Shown here: in pieces, positions 23,487-34,856 of the stretch
Numbering within the stretch: the stretch's first letter is position 1
How the letters are laid out: each line of letters opens with the position of its first letter
Source: Rusavskia elegans
Lineage: Eukaryota > Ascomycota > Lecanoromycetes > Teloschistales > Teloschistaceae
Assembly (NCBI GenBank): GCA_011316305.1
Contig: SAUG01000098.1
Location: 62,001-126,000, forward strand
Reading direction: 5' to 3'
Length of the DNA: 64,000 nt
Notes under the pieces: model-generated
Databases searched by the model: none
What the model saw: the letters and a program-made list of their open reading frames with translations, nothing else
What the model was told of the DNA's origin: nothing
Made by a program: the position numbers and the translations under genes

Positions 23487-24625
23487 ATGTCTTCTATCAC
23501 CAAACTCATCGCTTTCTGTCTTCTTTCCACCTCGACACTCTCTGCGGCCGTGAGCGCGGTCAACGACACAAGAGAAAACGGTTCATTTCCACTGCTTTCA
23601 GGCGTAGCGAAGTCTCCGCTCAAAAATGTCCTGCGTCTCAACCCACCGCTTGCAACATCTCTTGGAGGCAGAATGATTACTTGCGATCCGGGGCGCTTTG
23701 GCATGCCCCCAGTTGCAAGCTGCAATGACGCGATCAGTCAGATGCCACACCCTGATGTACGACTGATCAATCGTAGGAGGAGTTACGGACCGCGTGGCGG
23801 TACTCTCCATCGATATGATGTTGAACTTCCAAAACGCTGGATCAGTTGTAAAGCTCCGCCGTGTCCCGAGATGAGTCTCGAGCAATGTGAAGATCCCGCT
23901 GATGTTTGCGCCAGCCGACGGTAAATGCGTCATTGACGTGACTCAAACCTCGTACCCTTCGCATGAGCGAGACTTCAACATGTTATCAGCTGCAACCATC
24001 ATTCGGCAAGAATGCCTAGAGAAAGCACTACCGCCATGGGGTGGTTATGGGTGGTCAATGGGTGGGACGATGCATGCAATATTAAGCGGACACCAAACAG
24101 CTAATCGTTAATCCAGGGGAGGAGGGAAACCTCAATGTCTCGGTTCAGGCCTATACACCACCTTTTACGAAGTGTGAAGGGGCACCACCAGCCAGACGAC
24201 CGAACCACGAGGCGTGTCAGACGATCATAAATATCATCATGAAAGCCTCGACGGTAAAGACGACGTTTGCCGCTGTTGGGGTACCGGTCCGAACGGAGCC
24301 GGTGGAGCGCCTGCCCCAGACTCTCGTTGCACGTAAGATCCATATAACAAACCTTGTTACAATTGCAACATGCGCTTACGAAGAATCCTCCAACAGCTGG
24401 GGGTGGATGTACGATCACCATCGACACTACCGCACCCGAGGATACAGTTTCATGGTATGAGATATGGGCGGCAGCAGTTGCTGTAGATGGGATGTGTGTT
24501 CGTGGTGGGAGGACCGGCAGAGCACGATTTCTCGGTAAGAGATGATGTGGTCCTGGTCCTGACTGCGTTGATGGCTAATACTCGTAGGCACCAATCGTAA
24601 GCTGACTGTACAGATTACAAAGTGA
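23487..24625 (+). CDS. Secreted Cys-containing protein, effector candidate
   Basis: The protein opens with a classical signal peptide (MSSITKLIAFCLLSTSTLSA). The mature part has paired features seen in a widespread unnamed family of secreted ascomycete proteins: PPVASCNDAI, LPKRWISSDGKCVIDV, and near the C-terminus GGGCTITIDT, WYEIWAAAVAVDGMCVRGG. Splice sites restore the family frame at intron 1 (23,848-23,914), intron 3 (24,333-24,396) and intron 4 (24,535-24,587, yielding LGTNRKLTVQITK). Between exons 2 and 3 the frame must shift by one; the only fit is a short AAG-acceptor intron (24,041 or 24,044 to 24,086), otherwise the gene carries a frameshift. The AAG model gives about 302 residues. 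It is the first gene to the right of the nested transposon. The start at 23,487 is preferred over 23,436 because it exposes the signal peptide. Function is unknown. Confidence 0.75.
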
Positions 24626-24890
24626 ATACTATTCCTTTGCATGGAGACAAGGCGTGGGAGCTGTGGTAGCGATATTTTGTAAGGCGGGTAGATGAACGAC
24701 GGGATGTTCAGGTTCGAAGGGTTGCCTGTTTGAGTTTAGCTCTGAGACTTTTTTAGTCCCTTGACGCGACGCGAATGTCTACTGCACCACCAATTTCCTA
24801 AACATCTGCCTTGAGTTGCACGGCCTTCGATACTGGACCATCATCTGGACCGGTCATCATAGCAATAGACCGGGGACATCATGATGGCAT

Positions 24891-26316
24891 GTGTCTTTCG
24901 GTCTGCTGGGTCTTCCTCAAGAGATAATTCTCCAGATAATTGAGCATGAGGTGCAAAAGGAGGAATCTCGTCTTATGCTCGAAAGCCATATTTGCGCTAG
25001 CGAGGACTGCCCTTACGAAGCATCAAGAGACGAAGAGGAAGTACTCGACTTAGGTTTCATCGTTGGAGACGTGCACTTGTACAAACCTGGAGAAAGCCGC
25101 GACGTACCCCGTGAGGTAGATCCAGTCGTTGCTTTGAGCAAATTGCTTGCAAACCACGCCGTTGCCGAATATAGCAAAGTCCTCAAGATTGGTGGCGTGA
25201 GCGAAGATGGTCATGCCACAGGGGTTTTCCCTGAGTCTACTCTGAATGGGGTGGATGGGACAATCGAACTCGCCGAGGCACTCACTTCTGACCTCGAAGA
25301 CTTGGTCGTGACCGAACCATACTCCCCATTTGCCTGTGTCCCTGGATGTACTATCTTGCAGCCGGAAGGATTCAATGTACTAGCCTGGGTAGTCCCTTTC
25401 ATTGCTCTGCAGAATATTGAGGTCTTAGAGCTAGCCAATAGCGCTGATTGATTCCTAATACTTGTTCCGATCTTCCCGGCTATGCAAAAGACTCATCATC
25501 GGTTGAAAGAGGTTCGACTGTTCGACGACCACAGTGGGGACTACGCGGATATAGAGCTCCCTTGCCAATTTGCCAATTGTCATCGGTTCAGAATATCTGC
25601 GGTCATCATGTCTGCGAGGTTGTTGTGGATGAAGATGAAGACTTTGGTCTGACGCCACTTGCCCTTCCATCGGAGAAATACATCTGGAACTCAGTGGAAT
25701 TGGCGCTGGAGTGTTTGAAGATCTTCTGAGTTATGCAAAGGCATTGAGAGTGTTCTTTTATGAGCAAGGAGACAACCTTCCGGACAATTATGGTCCTCGA
25801 CGCACTCTCGAGGCGCTTCGAAAGTATGGGTCCGAAAGTCTCGAGAGCTTAATCTTCGTTGACCCACGCTTTATGTTCGTTGAGGCTGACAACGACAAGC
25901 CTGATCGTGCATCACTCGGAGAATTCAAGGTTCTGAAGCACGTTGCTATTGACTGCTTCTTCTTCGTCGACGAAGATAAGGATGATTATGTAATTGTCGA
26001 AGAACTTGAATCAGGGTCTGATTCTGAAGAACGCCCTGGCAGTGATCAACCAAGGTTAGTTGACGTTCTACCCCAGAGCCTTCAGACACTAGAACTCTAT
26101 CGTCCAAGGGACGACTTCAGACGGATGTTCGAGGGTTTTGCGGAGCTCAGGGAGGAGCGACTACCGAACTTGAAGAGTATCACGCTTCACAAAGGCGTCT
26201 CCGTCCATCATATCATAAGAAGGGACTTGAAAAAGCTCGGTATCAAGCTTGCTTTTGCCAAAGGGCCCAAGAAGCGATGGGCTTGCCCCTCTTGTGTCGA
26301 ACGCCCTTCAGGATGA
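24891..26316 (+). pseudogene. F-box/LRR-like gene with stop and frameshift
   Basis: The N-terminus (MSFGLLGLPQEIILQIIEHE) is a fungal F-box start. The following 170 residues read like the helical repeat region of fungal F-box proteins. After LELANSAD there is an in-frame TGA at about 25,449-25,451. The same frame resumes with HHRLKEVRLFDDHSGDYADI, and a +1 change near 25,650 is needed to reach LELSGIGAGVFEDLLSYAKA, the body of a long final segment ending at 26,316 with CPSCVERPSG. No good intron removes both breaks. The coding potential is otherwise well kept, so decay is recent or one lesion is a sequencing error. F-box proteins recruit substrates to SCF ubiquitin ligases. Confidence 0.6.
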
Positions 26317-26531
26317 TATCTGTTTCTGATACGAGCGGTGTATTTCAATCTGAGAAGACGATCGGAAGAAGCAAGAATTATTCTCCACACCAGAGTTCGA
26401 TTTTATCGCCAATCGCTGACAGTGAATTAAGGCTAGTCTCGTAGTGCTGAGGATGTCTTTCCTGCACATGCCATCTTGTTGGTAAATCATTCCACGTCAG
26501 TCCAGAGCTTCATGTCCTCATAGTCTCAATA

Positions 26532-27002
26532 TCAGCTCCCACTGGCATTCAAGCCACGCCCCTGAATACCCTCTGTGCCTTTACCTCCAGCCCCGTTCGA
26601 CGCCGCGCCTGATTCCCCTGTATACGCCTTAGCGATTATCTTAATATCGATACCAGTCCTCCCATCACTCATAATCATTCGTAGATTCTCATTATCCTAT
26701 TGCTCATTACACAAAGCTTCTCCTCCTTTCAAGTTCATGACTCCGACTCCACTCATCTCAACTCCAGCAATCCCTTCCCTCTTTTTGATTTAGAAAAACT
26801 AGAACTCACCTTCCCTATTGCCCTGATCGAAAGGTTGATCCACAGTGCCCTCACCAGTCTCTCCGCTTACGGGTTCAATTCCGGATTGCGACCCGCTACC
26901 CATGCCTAGCGTCTCCTTCACCTTTTCGACGACGGGCGGGTTTGAGCCATTCTGGGCTGGCTGGAAGGTTTCGCGTGCGAGGGTTGCTGGATTGGAGTTC
27001 AT
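26532..27002 (-). CDS. Small conserved Gly/Ser-rich fungal protein
   Basis: Two exons, 27,002-26,810 and 26,617-26,532, joined across a 192-nt intron (donor GTGAGT, acceptor TACAG), give 92 residues. The first exon reads MNSNPATLARETFQPAQNGS, then VVEKVKETLGMGSGSQSGIE, PVSGETGEGTVDQPFDQGN. This strongly resembles a small unnamed protein family of ascomycetes with the P-V-S-G-x-x-G-x-G-T and P-[FY]-D-Q-G-N motifs. The second exon adds a Gly-rich tail ending GRGLNASGS. There is no signal peptide or membrane segment; the protein looks intrinsically disordered. The function of the family is not known to me. Its coding start lies only about 110 bp from the inverted-repeat element at 27,111. Confidence 0.72.
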
Positions 27003-27110
27003 ATTTGTGGTGAGTTTAGATGTGGTTGGGAGGGCGCTGTTTGGTGGTAGGAAGAAGACGAGCCGGGAGCCGAGGAGTATGCATGGAGGGGATGACGTAG
27101 TACAGCAGAG

Positions 27111-27732
27111 TTGTCGGAAAGTAAATTGCACGGCCCGCGTTTTAGTGGGACCCACCAAAAATCGACTCTCAACAACCTTCAATACTAAAAGCATTCAATA
27201 ATTGTTTAATCTAGAACTTAAGTAGGATCTTTGAAGATCTATTGAATTTTTACGTTCTATTCAAAGAATTAAGCTGTTAGAGATCTAAATTTTTAACAAA
27301 TGGGATAAAAATAATAGTCGATTCGTTTAGCAAATATTTTTATTTCTAATTTCTAAATCAAAAACTTCCTGGGCCTTTCGGGCGGGTTTAGCACCGTATT
27401 CTAGACTTTAGATACAGGTGCTGTGCGAGCATTGAATCAGATCGAGACGGATGCAATACGTACTGATACGATATTAAAAGGCGGCCGTACCGTGTGGAAC
27501 GATTGCAAAGTCTGTTTACTCCAATACTTTAATTTTTGAACTCGATATTACGGCCAATTAATGGTCTACTTAGTTTAAACATTAGTGACCAAGTAGAAAA
27601 AAGCAGTTCTTCAAGTTTATCAACTTTTAGCTTTGTCCGATAGGTTTTCGTCAAACAAAAATGTCGAACAAATAATTTATTTTTGATGGGAGCCCTGCCA
27701 AAACGCGGGCCATGTAATCTAATTTCCGACAA
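27111..27732. mobile_element. Short non-autonomous element with ~52-bp terminal inverted repeats
   Basis: Both ends start TTGTCGGAAA. The left end (27,111-27,162) and the reverse complement of the right end (27,679-27,732) share long matches including GGCCCGCGTTTT and CAAAAAT, about 80% overall by eye. The 622-bp unit is AT-rich inside and has no coding frame. No convincing target duplication is left. A MITE-like remnant of a cut-and-paste transposon is the best explanation. Confidence 0.75.
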
Positions 27733-27990
27733 CGCTGGTAGGGCTCGGACAGAACTAACCCTAGAAGAGCCTCCCGTGACCGTTTTCTCTCACACAATTA
27801 CACCATTGCAGGCTGCCAACAGAAGCCCGAGCCGGACGACGCCAACCCTCGTACTTAGATAGGACAACACTAGTGTTCTGCTACTCAGTGACCGATTCCC
27901 ACGACAGAGCATGGTAGAATCGCACAAAGGAAGAGATCTCTTAGTGCTGGGCAGAAGGCGCAGAGGGTAGTAGGTATATGTGACCCGGCT

Positions 27991-29168
27991 ATGGCATCCT
28001 TCATGCTTGCTATGTGGCACCCTCTCGTCGATGCTCTATTTGCTCCGAGGCCTCTACCGCATCGATGGCGACTGCTCCTTTTGCTACCGATTACGTTTCT
28101 CTCATACACAATGAGATCGATTCCCTATCTGTTCTCACGGCCTTTCGAGACTTGCTTCATTCCAACTCGGCGAAGGGGTGAAAGTATTCGAGCCCTAGTC
28201 TACAACCATCCTAAAAGATGTTCGAGGCTCAAGAAGAAACGCCCACTTCACATCGACGCCCACGCCGGAGGCTTCATCGGAGGGCTACCGGAAGACTCCG
28301 CGCCGCTCTGTACTCAAGTGGCAGAGAGTACGGGGGCTGTGGTTGTAAGCGTAACCTATCGCTTCGCCCCTCGTCATCCCTTCCCTGCCGCTCATGACGA
28401 TGTTGCAGACGCCTTGGCGTGGCTCGTAAACAATGCGGAGGAAAGGTTCGGAGCAGACGTCGACCTTGTAACAGTTAGTGGTATATCTGCTGGAGGAAAC
28501 CTCGCTTTGGGAGCGATGCTGGGGGCAAAAGACTCCACAGGCTCTAATCTAATCAAGGGCGCTGTGACTTTCTACAGTCCTGTGAGTTTCAATCACTGCG
28601 ATTATCCGCTCCTTTTAGCAGCTGTACCTGACTCAATCCGCCGCAGATGGACCTTCGTCTTCCTCCCTGGGAAAAGCGCAAGCCACCTGGGTTTCCATCG
28701 TTCGACCCTATGCGGTTTATGCTACCCCTTTTCGACGCTTACGCGGAACCAGGGCGTACCCGTGACATAGATAACGCTAGGTTGCACCCAACGCTGGCTT
28801 CTCTTCACGACCTACCATCTGATATGTTGTTTGTCATCCCCACGATCGACTTCCTGATGTATGAGCAATTAGAAATGGTCGAGAGATTGCAAAAAGAGTC
28901 CGCAGAGGAAGACAGGGAAAAGATACCAGATCATCCCAGCAGAAGAATTGAAAAGATGATCTTCGAGGGACAATGGCATGGATGGCTAGAATGTACCTTC
29001 CCTACCCTTAAGTACTGCCTTACCTTCTGGCTGAAAAGATGTTCTCCAGTACCCTCGTGGGCTATCGATGAGTCCACTCGCCGAAAGGCCTTTACAGCAG
29101 CATGCAATTTCCTGACGGACGCACATCGAAAACACGGATTTGATATCAGTCACTGTGGTTTGACGTGA
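27991..29168 (+). CDS. Alpha/beta hydrolase, HSL (hormone-sensitive lipase) type
   Basis: A serine esterase/lipase-fold enzyme that hydrolyses ester substrates. Exons 27,991-28,581 and 28,647-29,168 flank a 65-nt intron (GTGAGT..GCAG) and give 370 residues. An N-terminal hydrophobic segment (WRLLLLLPITFLSY) may anchor it in a membrane. The oxyanion-hole region HIDAHAGGFIGG replaces the more usual HGGGF. The nucleophile elbow is SGISAGGNLA (Gly-x-Ser-x-Gly), the acid is probably the Asp of PTIDFLMYE, and the His is in GQWHGWLE, so a full triad is present. Family members include arylacetamide deacetylase-like and steryl-acetyl hydrolases; detoxification or secondary metabolism are plausible roles. 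The substrate cannot be inferred. Confidence 0.88.
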
Positions 29169-29601
29169 ACACATGAAAAGAGTATCTTGCAGTCATAACG
29201 GTGGACTTGCGCCCACCATCATCGGTGGAACAATGATCAAGCACAGCTTATCGTCGCTACACCGTAAAACTCCAGCAATGGGTCCAACCAAGTCCTTTAT
29301 CGAGGTATTGAGTTTGGACGACATTTATCGCAACTGATTATCAACGTATGAGAAAGCAAGAATGTTTGATGTTGAAGCTGATTGCGCTACTCAAACTACG
29401 ACATCATGTATGCGCGATAGACTTGCAGGGCGGGGATGATGAGAAATAAAACATATGCGGGAAGGCGGAAGTAGCAAGAGGCAGTGGTGTGATCGCATGC
29501 TCGCCTCTGGATTAAGAACACCCGCAGGTTATAAAAAAGCATCATCGATATGTCATGTACAAATGTTCTCGTACGCAATCCTACAACGTCAACAAGTAAA
29601 A
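29169..29601. other. Intergenic, promoter region of the next gene
   Basis: No gene or repeat is seen. It probably contains the 3' UTR of the hydrolase and the promoter of the secreted protein at 29,602. Confidence 0.4.
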
Positions 29602-30658
29602 ATGATGCCCATCTCATTACTTGCACTGCGTTTATTGTTCATCCTGAGTATGAAATATGGCATTGCGAACGCTGTCCCCGCAACCGTCGAAAGACCACTG
29701 GACAGTGCAGCGTTGGATATACTGCAAACTTCGAGGTTAGACATCCAATTGTCACATGACTTCCGTGTGCTGAACAGACAGGCCTATCAATAATGAACTC
29801 GCACCTGGGGGTCTCATGGTCCCATCGATTCCCAACTTTCGAGTGGAGTATCTAGAACGGCGCAATCAAAAACTGCAGCGAATAGAGATGTATTGCAACT
29901 CCATTTTCGCCATGATCTTTCTCATCAAGTTTGGCTGGGAAAGGCCAATTCTTTTTAAAGACTTTCAGATGTCAACACCTTGGTACCAGTCAGAGCTCCG
30001 AGCCCGGGAAGAAAGCAGCTTGGAGGCATTGAAAAACAAGCATATCATCCTCACTATTTACGATCTGAGTCTATACTTCGCGCCACGCAACCTGTTCAAC
30101 TACCAGTCGGCGCTTGGGTCCATCCAGGGACGTCCAGCGATCCGCGTCACGCTCCAGATCAAACAGCCCTTGCTGGACAGCAGTCCGAACACAGTAGCAC
30201 CAAATGCCACCACTGGGGCGATGGTCGCGCAAGTCCCCTCAAACAGAACTTTCTTGGCGGACGTACCAGGCAAATTCGTCGACCCCGAAGATGCCAGATT
30301 CGTGATACGTTACCAGAGACAGCCAGCAGGGACCGGACAAATATACGTCGACAGTCTCTTTACCACCTTCACCGAAGCTCTCGTGGACCTCGCGCCGCAC
30401 AACGCCAATGATCTTGGAGCGCGCGTGAGCAGCGTAGGCTACGACAGGTCTACCCGCCTTGTGATACTCGATGCTGGTACGTCGGAACGACCGCTTCTGA
30501 GCTATGGCCGGTGTGTACAGGCTCTTGGGCAGGTATGGAGAGGCTTGATGGAGCTCCACGAGGGACTACGCACCATGAGGTTCGATATCGAGTATGCGGG
30601 CGTGAAATTGGGGAGTGGGTTCATGAAAGCGGTTGTTCCACCGACTGCCGATGCGTAG
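29602..30658 (+). CDS. Secreted protein of unknown function
   Basis: Exons 29,602-29,735 and 29,782-30,658 are joined across a 46-nt intron, giving 336 residues. The first exon supplies a signal peptide (MMPISLLALRLLFILSMKYG, cleavage near IANA-VP). The second exon reads IPNFRVEYLERRN, then APRNLFNYQSALGSIQGR, FVIRYQRQPAGTGQIYVDSL and LRTMRFDIEYAGVKLGSGF. The pattern of a repeated short beta-strand segment followed by 'TTFTEALVDLA' resembles unnamed secreted families in Dothideomycetes, but I cannot name a domain. There are few cysteines in the mature part. Splicing keeps one frame from signal peptide to stop, which supports the model. An effector or wall-associated role is speculation. Confidence 0.7.
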
Positions 30659-31166
30659 TATTCATGCAACTAAGGTATGGGTGCTATGCTCAATGAGCTG
30701 CTTAGCAGCAGTTGATTCATCTTCTGACGTTTCAGTCTCAAGATCTGACTGCTTCCACACTTGGAAATGGGTCCTTTCTATCTTTCTACGGGGTTTTGGG
30801 CAGGAAGTGGTGGAGCCATGAAGAATATGACCTTCAGTCCAAAGAGCCCAGAACACTTCTCTATCACTAACCGTGGCTGTCTTCAACATCGCTTGTTATT
30901 CAAGTGAACTTGGTTATGTTGAAGTTTGCTGTATATTGAGATCTACGGTAACATCTCCGCAATCGTTAGGACGACACCCCTTATCGATGTATCGGTTGTT
31001 GTACGCCCCTCATTGCTCTTGTTCCGACGAAGGGATGTGCACAGAGGCATACCCTTAATCTAAATCTGCACCAAGTTCACCAACTTACAGTCTTCTTCTC
31101 AATCCATCTTACATTCACAAATACATATTTCGATTCACCCAAGTAGACACAGCGGAGGAGAAGGTC
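30659..31166. other. Convergent intergenic region, no gene recognised
   Basis: Lies between the 3' ends of a plus-strand and a minus-strand gene. Short frames only; probably 3' UTRs. Confidence 0.4.
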
Positions 31167-32682
31167 TCACACTCCCTCCTTCGGCCTCGCACTAATCCCG
31201 TGAACAGCTTCATCAAGCGCCTGCTCCCCACGGGACTCGTCCCAATCAGCCGGCACGGACTTCTTTTGACTTGATCCTTGTGGTTGATTCCGATCGGCCA
31301 TCTGCACCCACTTCCCCCTCGATGGGGCTGGGTAGCTGTATGTTTTTACCTTCAGGACGTCTTGGAAGAATCGCGGGAGGACGACGATGCAGCTGCAGAT
31401 GAGACCGCCGGTGATCTCGGCTTCGCTGGGTGGGTTGTCAGCGGCATGCGCTTTGGATGTTTTTCAATGAGCGGAACAAGAGGGAAGAATGGGATGGAAA
31501 AGAACGGGAAAGCAGAGTGGGGAGTAGGAAAGAGGTACGCACGCCCACATCGCACATTGCGCTTTCACGTATGTGTAGTCTTTGGTCTTGGCGAGCTTGA
31601 CGATGGTAACTAGGCGGAGGATGCTGGCGATGCATGCCCTTAAATTGTGTAAGTTCGGGCTGCTCCCCTTTGTGTGGATATGCCATGCTATACTCACAGT
31701 CCGCCTGTGCAAAAGATGAATGAAATGCCGACCTTGCGGCGAACTGACATCTGCAGGTTCCAGACTAGGTAGATGGGCACACTGAGCATCGCTATGTCCG
31801 AGATAGTGTTGAAGATTGCGGATGTGTAGTAGAGGCCTATGACGTTCAAACAGCGGCCTGGAGTTTGTTGGTCCCAGATCTTTCTTCTTGGGGTACACTG
31901 GAAGATGGGGATGAAGAAGAACAAGGTGTAAAAGAGCGAATTCAGTACGATGAGGAACATGGTAGCCCAGTAGAACACGTCTCTCTGAACGGTGCAAAAG
32001 ACCCGGAGGATAAGGAGCAAGAGTGATAACTTTGTTGCGAGAAGGCTTATGCTGTAGATCACGTCGTTGATGTTTGATATCTATTGACAATGTTAGAAAG
32101 GTCTCATCGTCCTCTTTTATCCTGACGTCCACTAGCGTGCTCCCTGAGCCCTACGGTGGGGTTTTGGGTCATTGTGTTAAGAGTCGGCCATCACTCGGCC
32201 GTTTTCGTTTAACAAGGTTCCGGCCATTGTACAATCCTATCACGAACCGGATTTGATGTGACCTGTTCGGAAGAGCAGAGTGACACGCAAGCCCGCAGAC
32301 TAAAGGATAGATCAGGGTTCTTACTCTTCGATTGTATTGCACATCGGCCATATAGAGATTCCATTGATGGGTACCTCCTCCTCGATCGCCTACACACCAT
32401 TCGAGCGCTACAAATACCATGAAGGCAAGCCAGCCAATCAAGCAAGTATCTGATGTGGCCTTAGTACCGTGTGTCCTCGGCAGTGAGGATATCCTTACAG
32501 TCTTCCCAATTCCTCTTCTTGATAACATATTGCTTGGTGTAGAGACGGGCAAATACGGCGACGGTGGTTATGACAATGCACTGAGCAATCGTCATGGCAT
32601 GGAAAGAATGTAGTGTATACGCATCCTGGAAGTTTGGTGTTACTCCGGGCGGAGGAGGAAGCCCGGGCTGGGATGAGTCCAT
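31167..32682 (-). CDS. Rhodopsin-domain (SAT4/PTH11-related) integral membrane protein
   Basis: Seven-helix membrane protein of the large fungal rhodopsin-domain family. The five-exon model on the minus strand (32,682-32,499; 32,449-32,325; 32,080-31,698; 31,638-31,543; 31,425-31,167) totals 348 residues with every phase matching. Family marks in order: KRNWEDYTCLIGWLAF, GGGTHQWNLYM, VIYSISLLATKLSLLLLILRVF, GRCLNV, AIFNTISDIAMLSVPIYLVW and NLQMSVRRKVG, then EAEITGGLICSCIVVLPRFF near the C-terminus. The intron at 31,639-31,697 ends in AAG, a rare acceptor, and the third one in gene order of the model (32,081-32,324) is 244 nt, long for this window; it may hide an unspotted small exon. Some relatives (PTH11) sense surfaces or ligands upstream of G proteins, but most family members have no assigned role. 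Confidence 0.85.
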
Positions 32683-33683
32683 TGCTGCGCAGAAGCAAAC
32701 AAATGCGAATGCACTGCTGCTCGAAGATTGGATAAAGGAATGGCAAGGACGGAACAGACAGCTTGAAAGTTTTTGCACGACTCGCTGATCCTGCGGTATT
32801 TCCTACCGTCGACACATGGATGTTATATAAAGATTCTGAAGTTGTCCCAGGGAAGTCGAACCCATCCCGTCCGTGGTGGAAAACAAGCCCCCGAAACGCT
32901 AGGCATGTGCACGGCACGGGAGATTTGTACTTAGTAGACTTGTAGTGCTTGTAGTAGGTAGACTACTTCTGACGGACTGGTGGCGACCATGGGTATCGTT
33001 GAGTTGATCTAGGCGCTCCAATCACAATTGGCACTGCATGCTGATCAAAGCTGGGGAATGTGCCACTATACTGCGCCGGCGTCTGCTAAAAGGTTGGCTA
33101 CAGCACTGGCCGCTCGACGACACGTGCTGCTGTGCAATCATGCATGGCTCGGCAGGTACGACAGAGACCAGTACCGTGGACCATGGGGTAAGTGGATGTT
33201 GGAAGAAGCATGTGAAGGAAGCGCCCGACGGACGCTTAGCTACGGTATGCTGGAGCTTCATGTAGCGTCACAAGACCGCTAACTTCATTATGGAAAGGCG
33301 GCTTGGCGGAGATCTCCATCGAAGTTTAAGCTCGGAGTCATCGTAACATGTAAGAACATCAGCTATGTGGGTGATCTTGTGCTACGGCTGACACTATCGA
33401 TCTGGAACATCCAGCGGCTACCGTTGATTTGGAGAGCTCTCTTGTTCCGAAGCATTCGCTCAGAGTGAAGTGGTTACAGTGTCATCATTTTTTTTTGAAC
33501 CTTTGAGCCTGATTAGCTACTCGACAGTATGGTCCGGCAAGCCCAGTACTACTCTCTTGCCGGGTAAGTATACGGCATCTTGCTTCTGCGTCTGTTATCT
33601 GGGTAAATTTGCCCTTGAAGGTGGAAAGACCCCAACTGTCTCCACACATGGCCGGGACAAGTCAGTGATTGCATATCTGTATC
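32683..33683. other. Intergenic, no gene recognised
   Basis: About 1 kb with only short frames. Upstream side of the rhodopsin-domain gene; I see no repeat or RNA gene. Confidence 0.4.
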
Positions 33684-34856
33684 TCAATCGCCATCCGAAT
33701 CTTCCTCCGAAGAGTCTGGCCCATCCGGTGTCAAATCACCGAACGACCCTGGGTTTTCCTCGGGAATCAGATCCCATATCATACTTCGGAGTCCTCCTCC
33801 TGGGTTGAAGATCGTAACCCTAGGCTCTCTCCTTCCTAAAGTCGAGAAACGGTTTATAAGGAGCCAACTCACAGCAACACCGTTGGGACAACCGAACAGG
33901 GCTTTTCCTTCATCGCTCGTGAGGTCGAAGGTCAATCGTTCCGCCCACGATACCTCATCAGATCCCCTCCGTGCAATCATGATGTCGTCCATGAGCTCCG
34001 CCGTCGGATGATTGATGATACTCTCGACGGCATAATATCGGAACGACGCTGGTTGATCGGTGTGCGCGCTCCATTCGAACCACAGCGCATCCCAGAACCG
34101 GTGGAGCAGTGGAATCTTGTTCGGTATCTCGTTTTTGGCCACCTCGAGCCTCCGAAGCTGCTCAGACGGACTGTAACTGTCGGTGACAAGGATGAAGCCA
34201 GTGAGAGAGTAGTATGCGTAATATCGGGCATTTGTGATTTGCTGCTGACAGTCATTATCACTCGCAGTGAAGATCTGGCTGTGACTTACATGTTCGCCGT
34301 GGCCGTTGTCGAACTCCAAATTCTGGTCCAGAAGGATATAACTGACGTCGTCTTCTTCGGGTGCACCAAGGTCCATCGCTTGTAGAGCAGCGTTCCAACC
34401 GGAGGATATTGGCTCGCTGTCCTCATGCCGGCTCCATCCAAACTCTTTGAGTACATCTTCCCCTTCTCCAAAATCTTCCGGGGGACCGCCGGGCGGACGA
34501 CCGTCGTAAGCGGCTAGGACACCATCAACGTAGTAACTCCTCCCTTTCTCGATGAGACAGCTCCACTTCTCATCAAGTGCTCGTTTGACGTGTGCCCGGT
34601 GTTGGGATGAGAAAAGCTCAAATGTGTACGACTGTTCGCCGAAAGCACGAGCAACAGTCCGAGTATCTTCGGAAGTGAGTTTGATAGCTGACAGGATCTC
34701 TGGGGGAGACTGGCGACTAACGACATGCTTGACGTCTGTGCGATTAAGGTCATAGAAGCGATGCTTGACGAAGTGATTTGACAGCGGCAGCAAAGAAAAT
34801 ATTAGCAGCACTAAGACTGCAGCGAGGCTTTGTGCTTGCAGACGACGAATAGGCAT
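33684..34856 (-). CDS. Membrane-anchored protein of unknown function
   Basis: A 390-residue frame without need for introns. An N-terminal signal anchor (AAVLVLLIFSLLPLS, residues about 12-26) is followed by a soluble domain of about 350 residues. The most conserved-looking block is WAERLTFDLTSDEGKALF, then GCPNGVAVSWLLINRF and RREPRVTIF; this resembles an unnamed fungal family whose members share a T-S-D-E-G-K-A-L-x-x-x-P-N-G segment, which argues against splicing out the GTGAGT found inside it. A second strong donor (GTAAGT at the EHVSH codons) with a possible 45- or 48-nt in-frame intron near 34,290-34,245 could shorten the protein by 15-16 residues. The C-terminal tail is acidic (DSSEEDSDGD). 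No catalytic motif is recognised. Confidence 0.72.
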   Translation of the reverse strand: MPIRRLQAQSLAAVLVLLIFSLLPLSNHFVKHRFYDLNRTDVKHVVSRQSPPEILSAIKLTSEDTRTVARAFGEQSYTFELFSSQHRAHVKRALDEKWSCLIEKGRSYYVDGVLAAYDGRPPGGPPEDFGEGEDVLKEFGWSRHEDSEPISSGWNAALQAMDLGAPEEDDVSYILLDQNLEFDNGHGEHVSHSQIFTASDNDCQQQITNARYYAYYSLTGFILVTDSYSPSEQLRRLEVAKNEIPNKIPLLHRFWDALWFEWSAHTDQPASFRYYAVESIINHPTAELMDDIMIARRGSDEVSWAERLTFDLTSDEGKALFGCPNGVAVSWLLINRFSTLGRREPRVTIFNPGGGLRSMIWDLIPEENPGSFGDLTPDGPDSSEEDSDGD

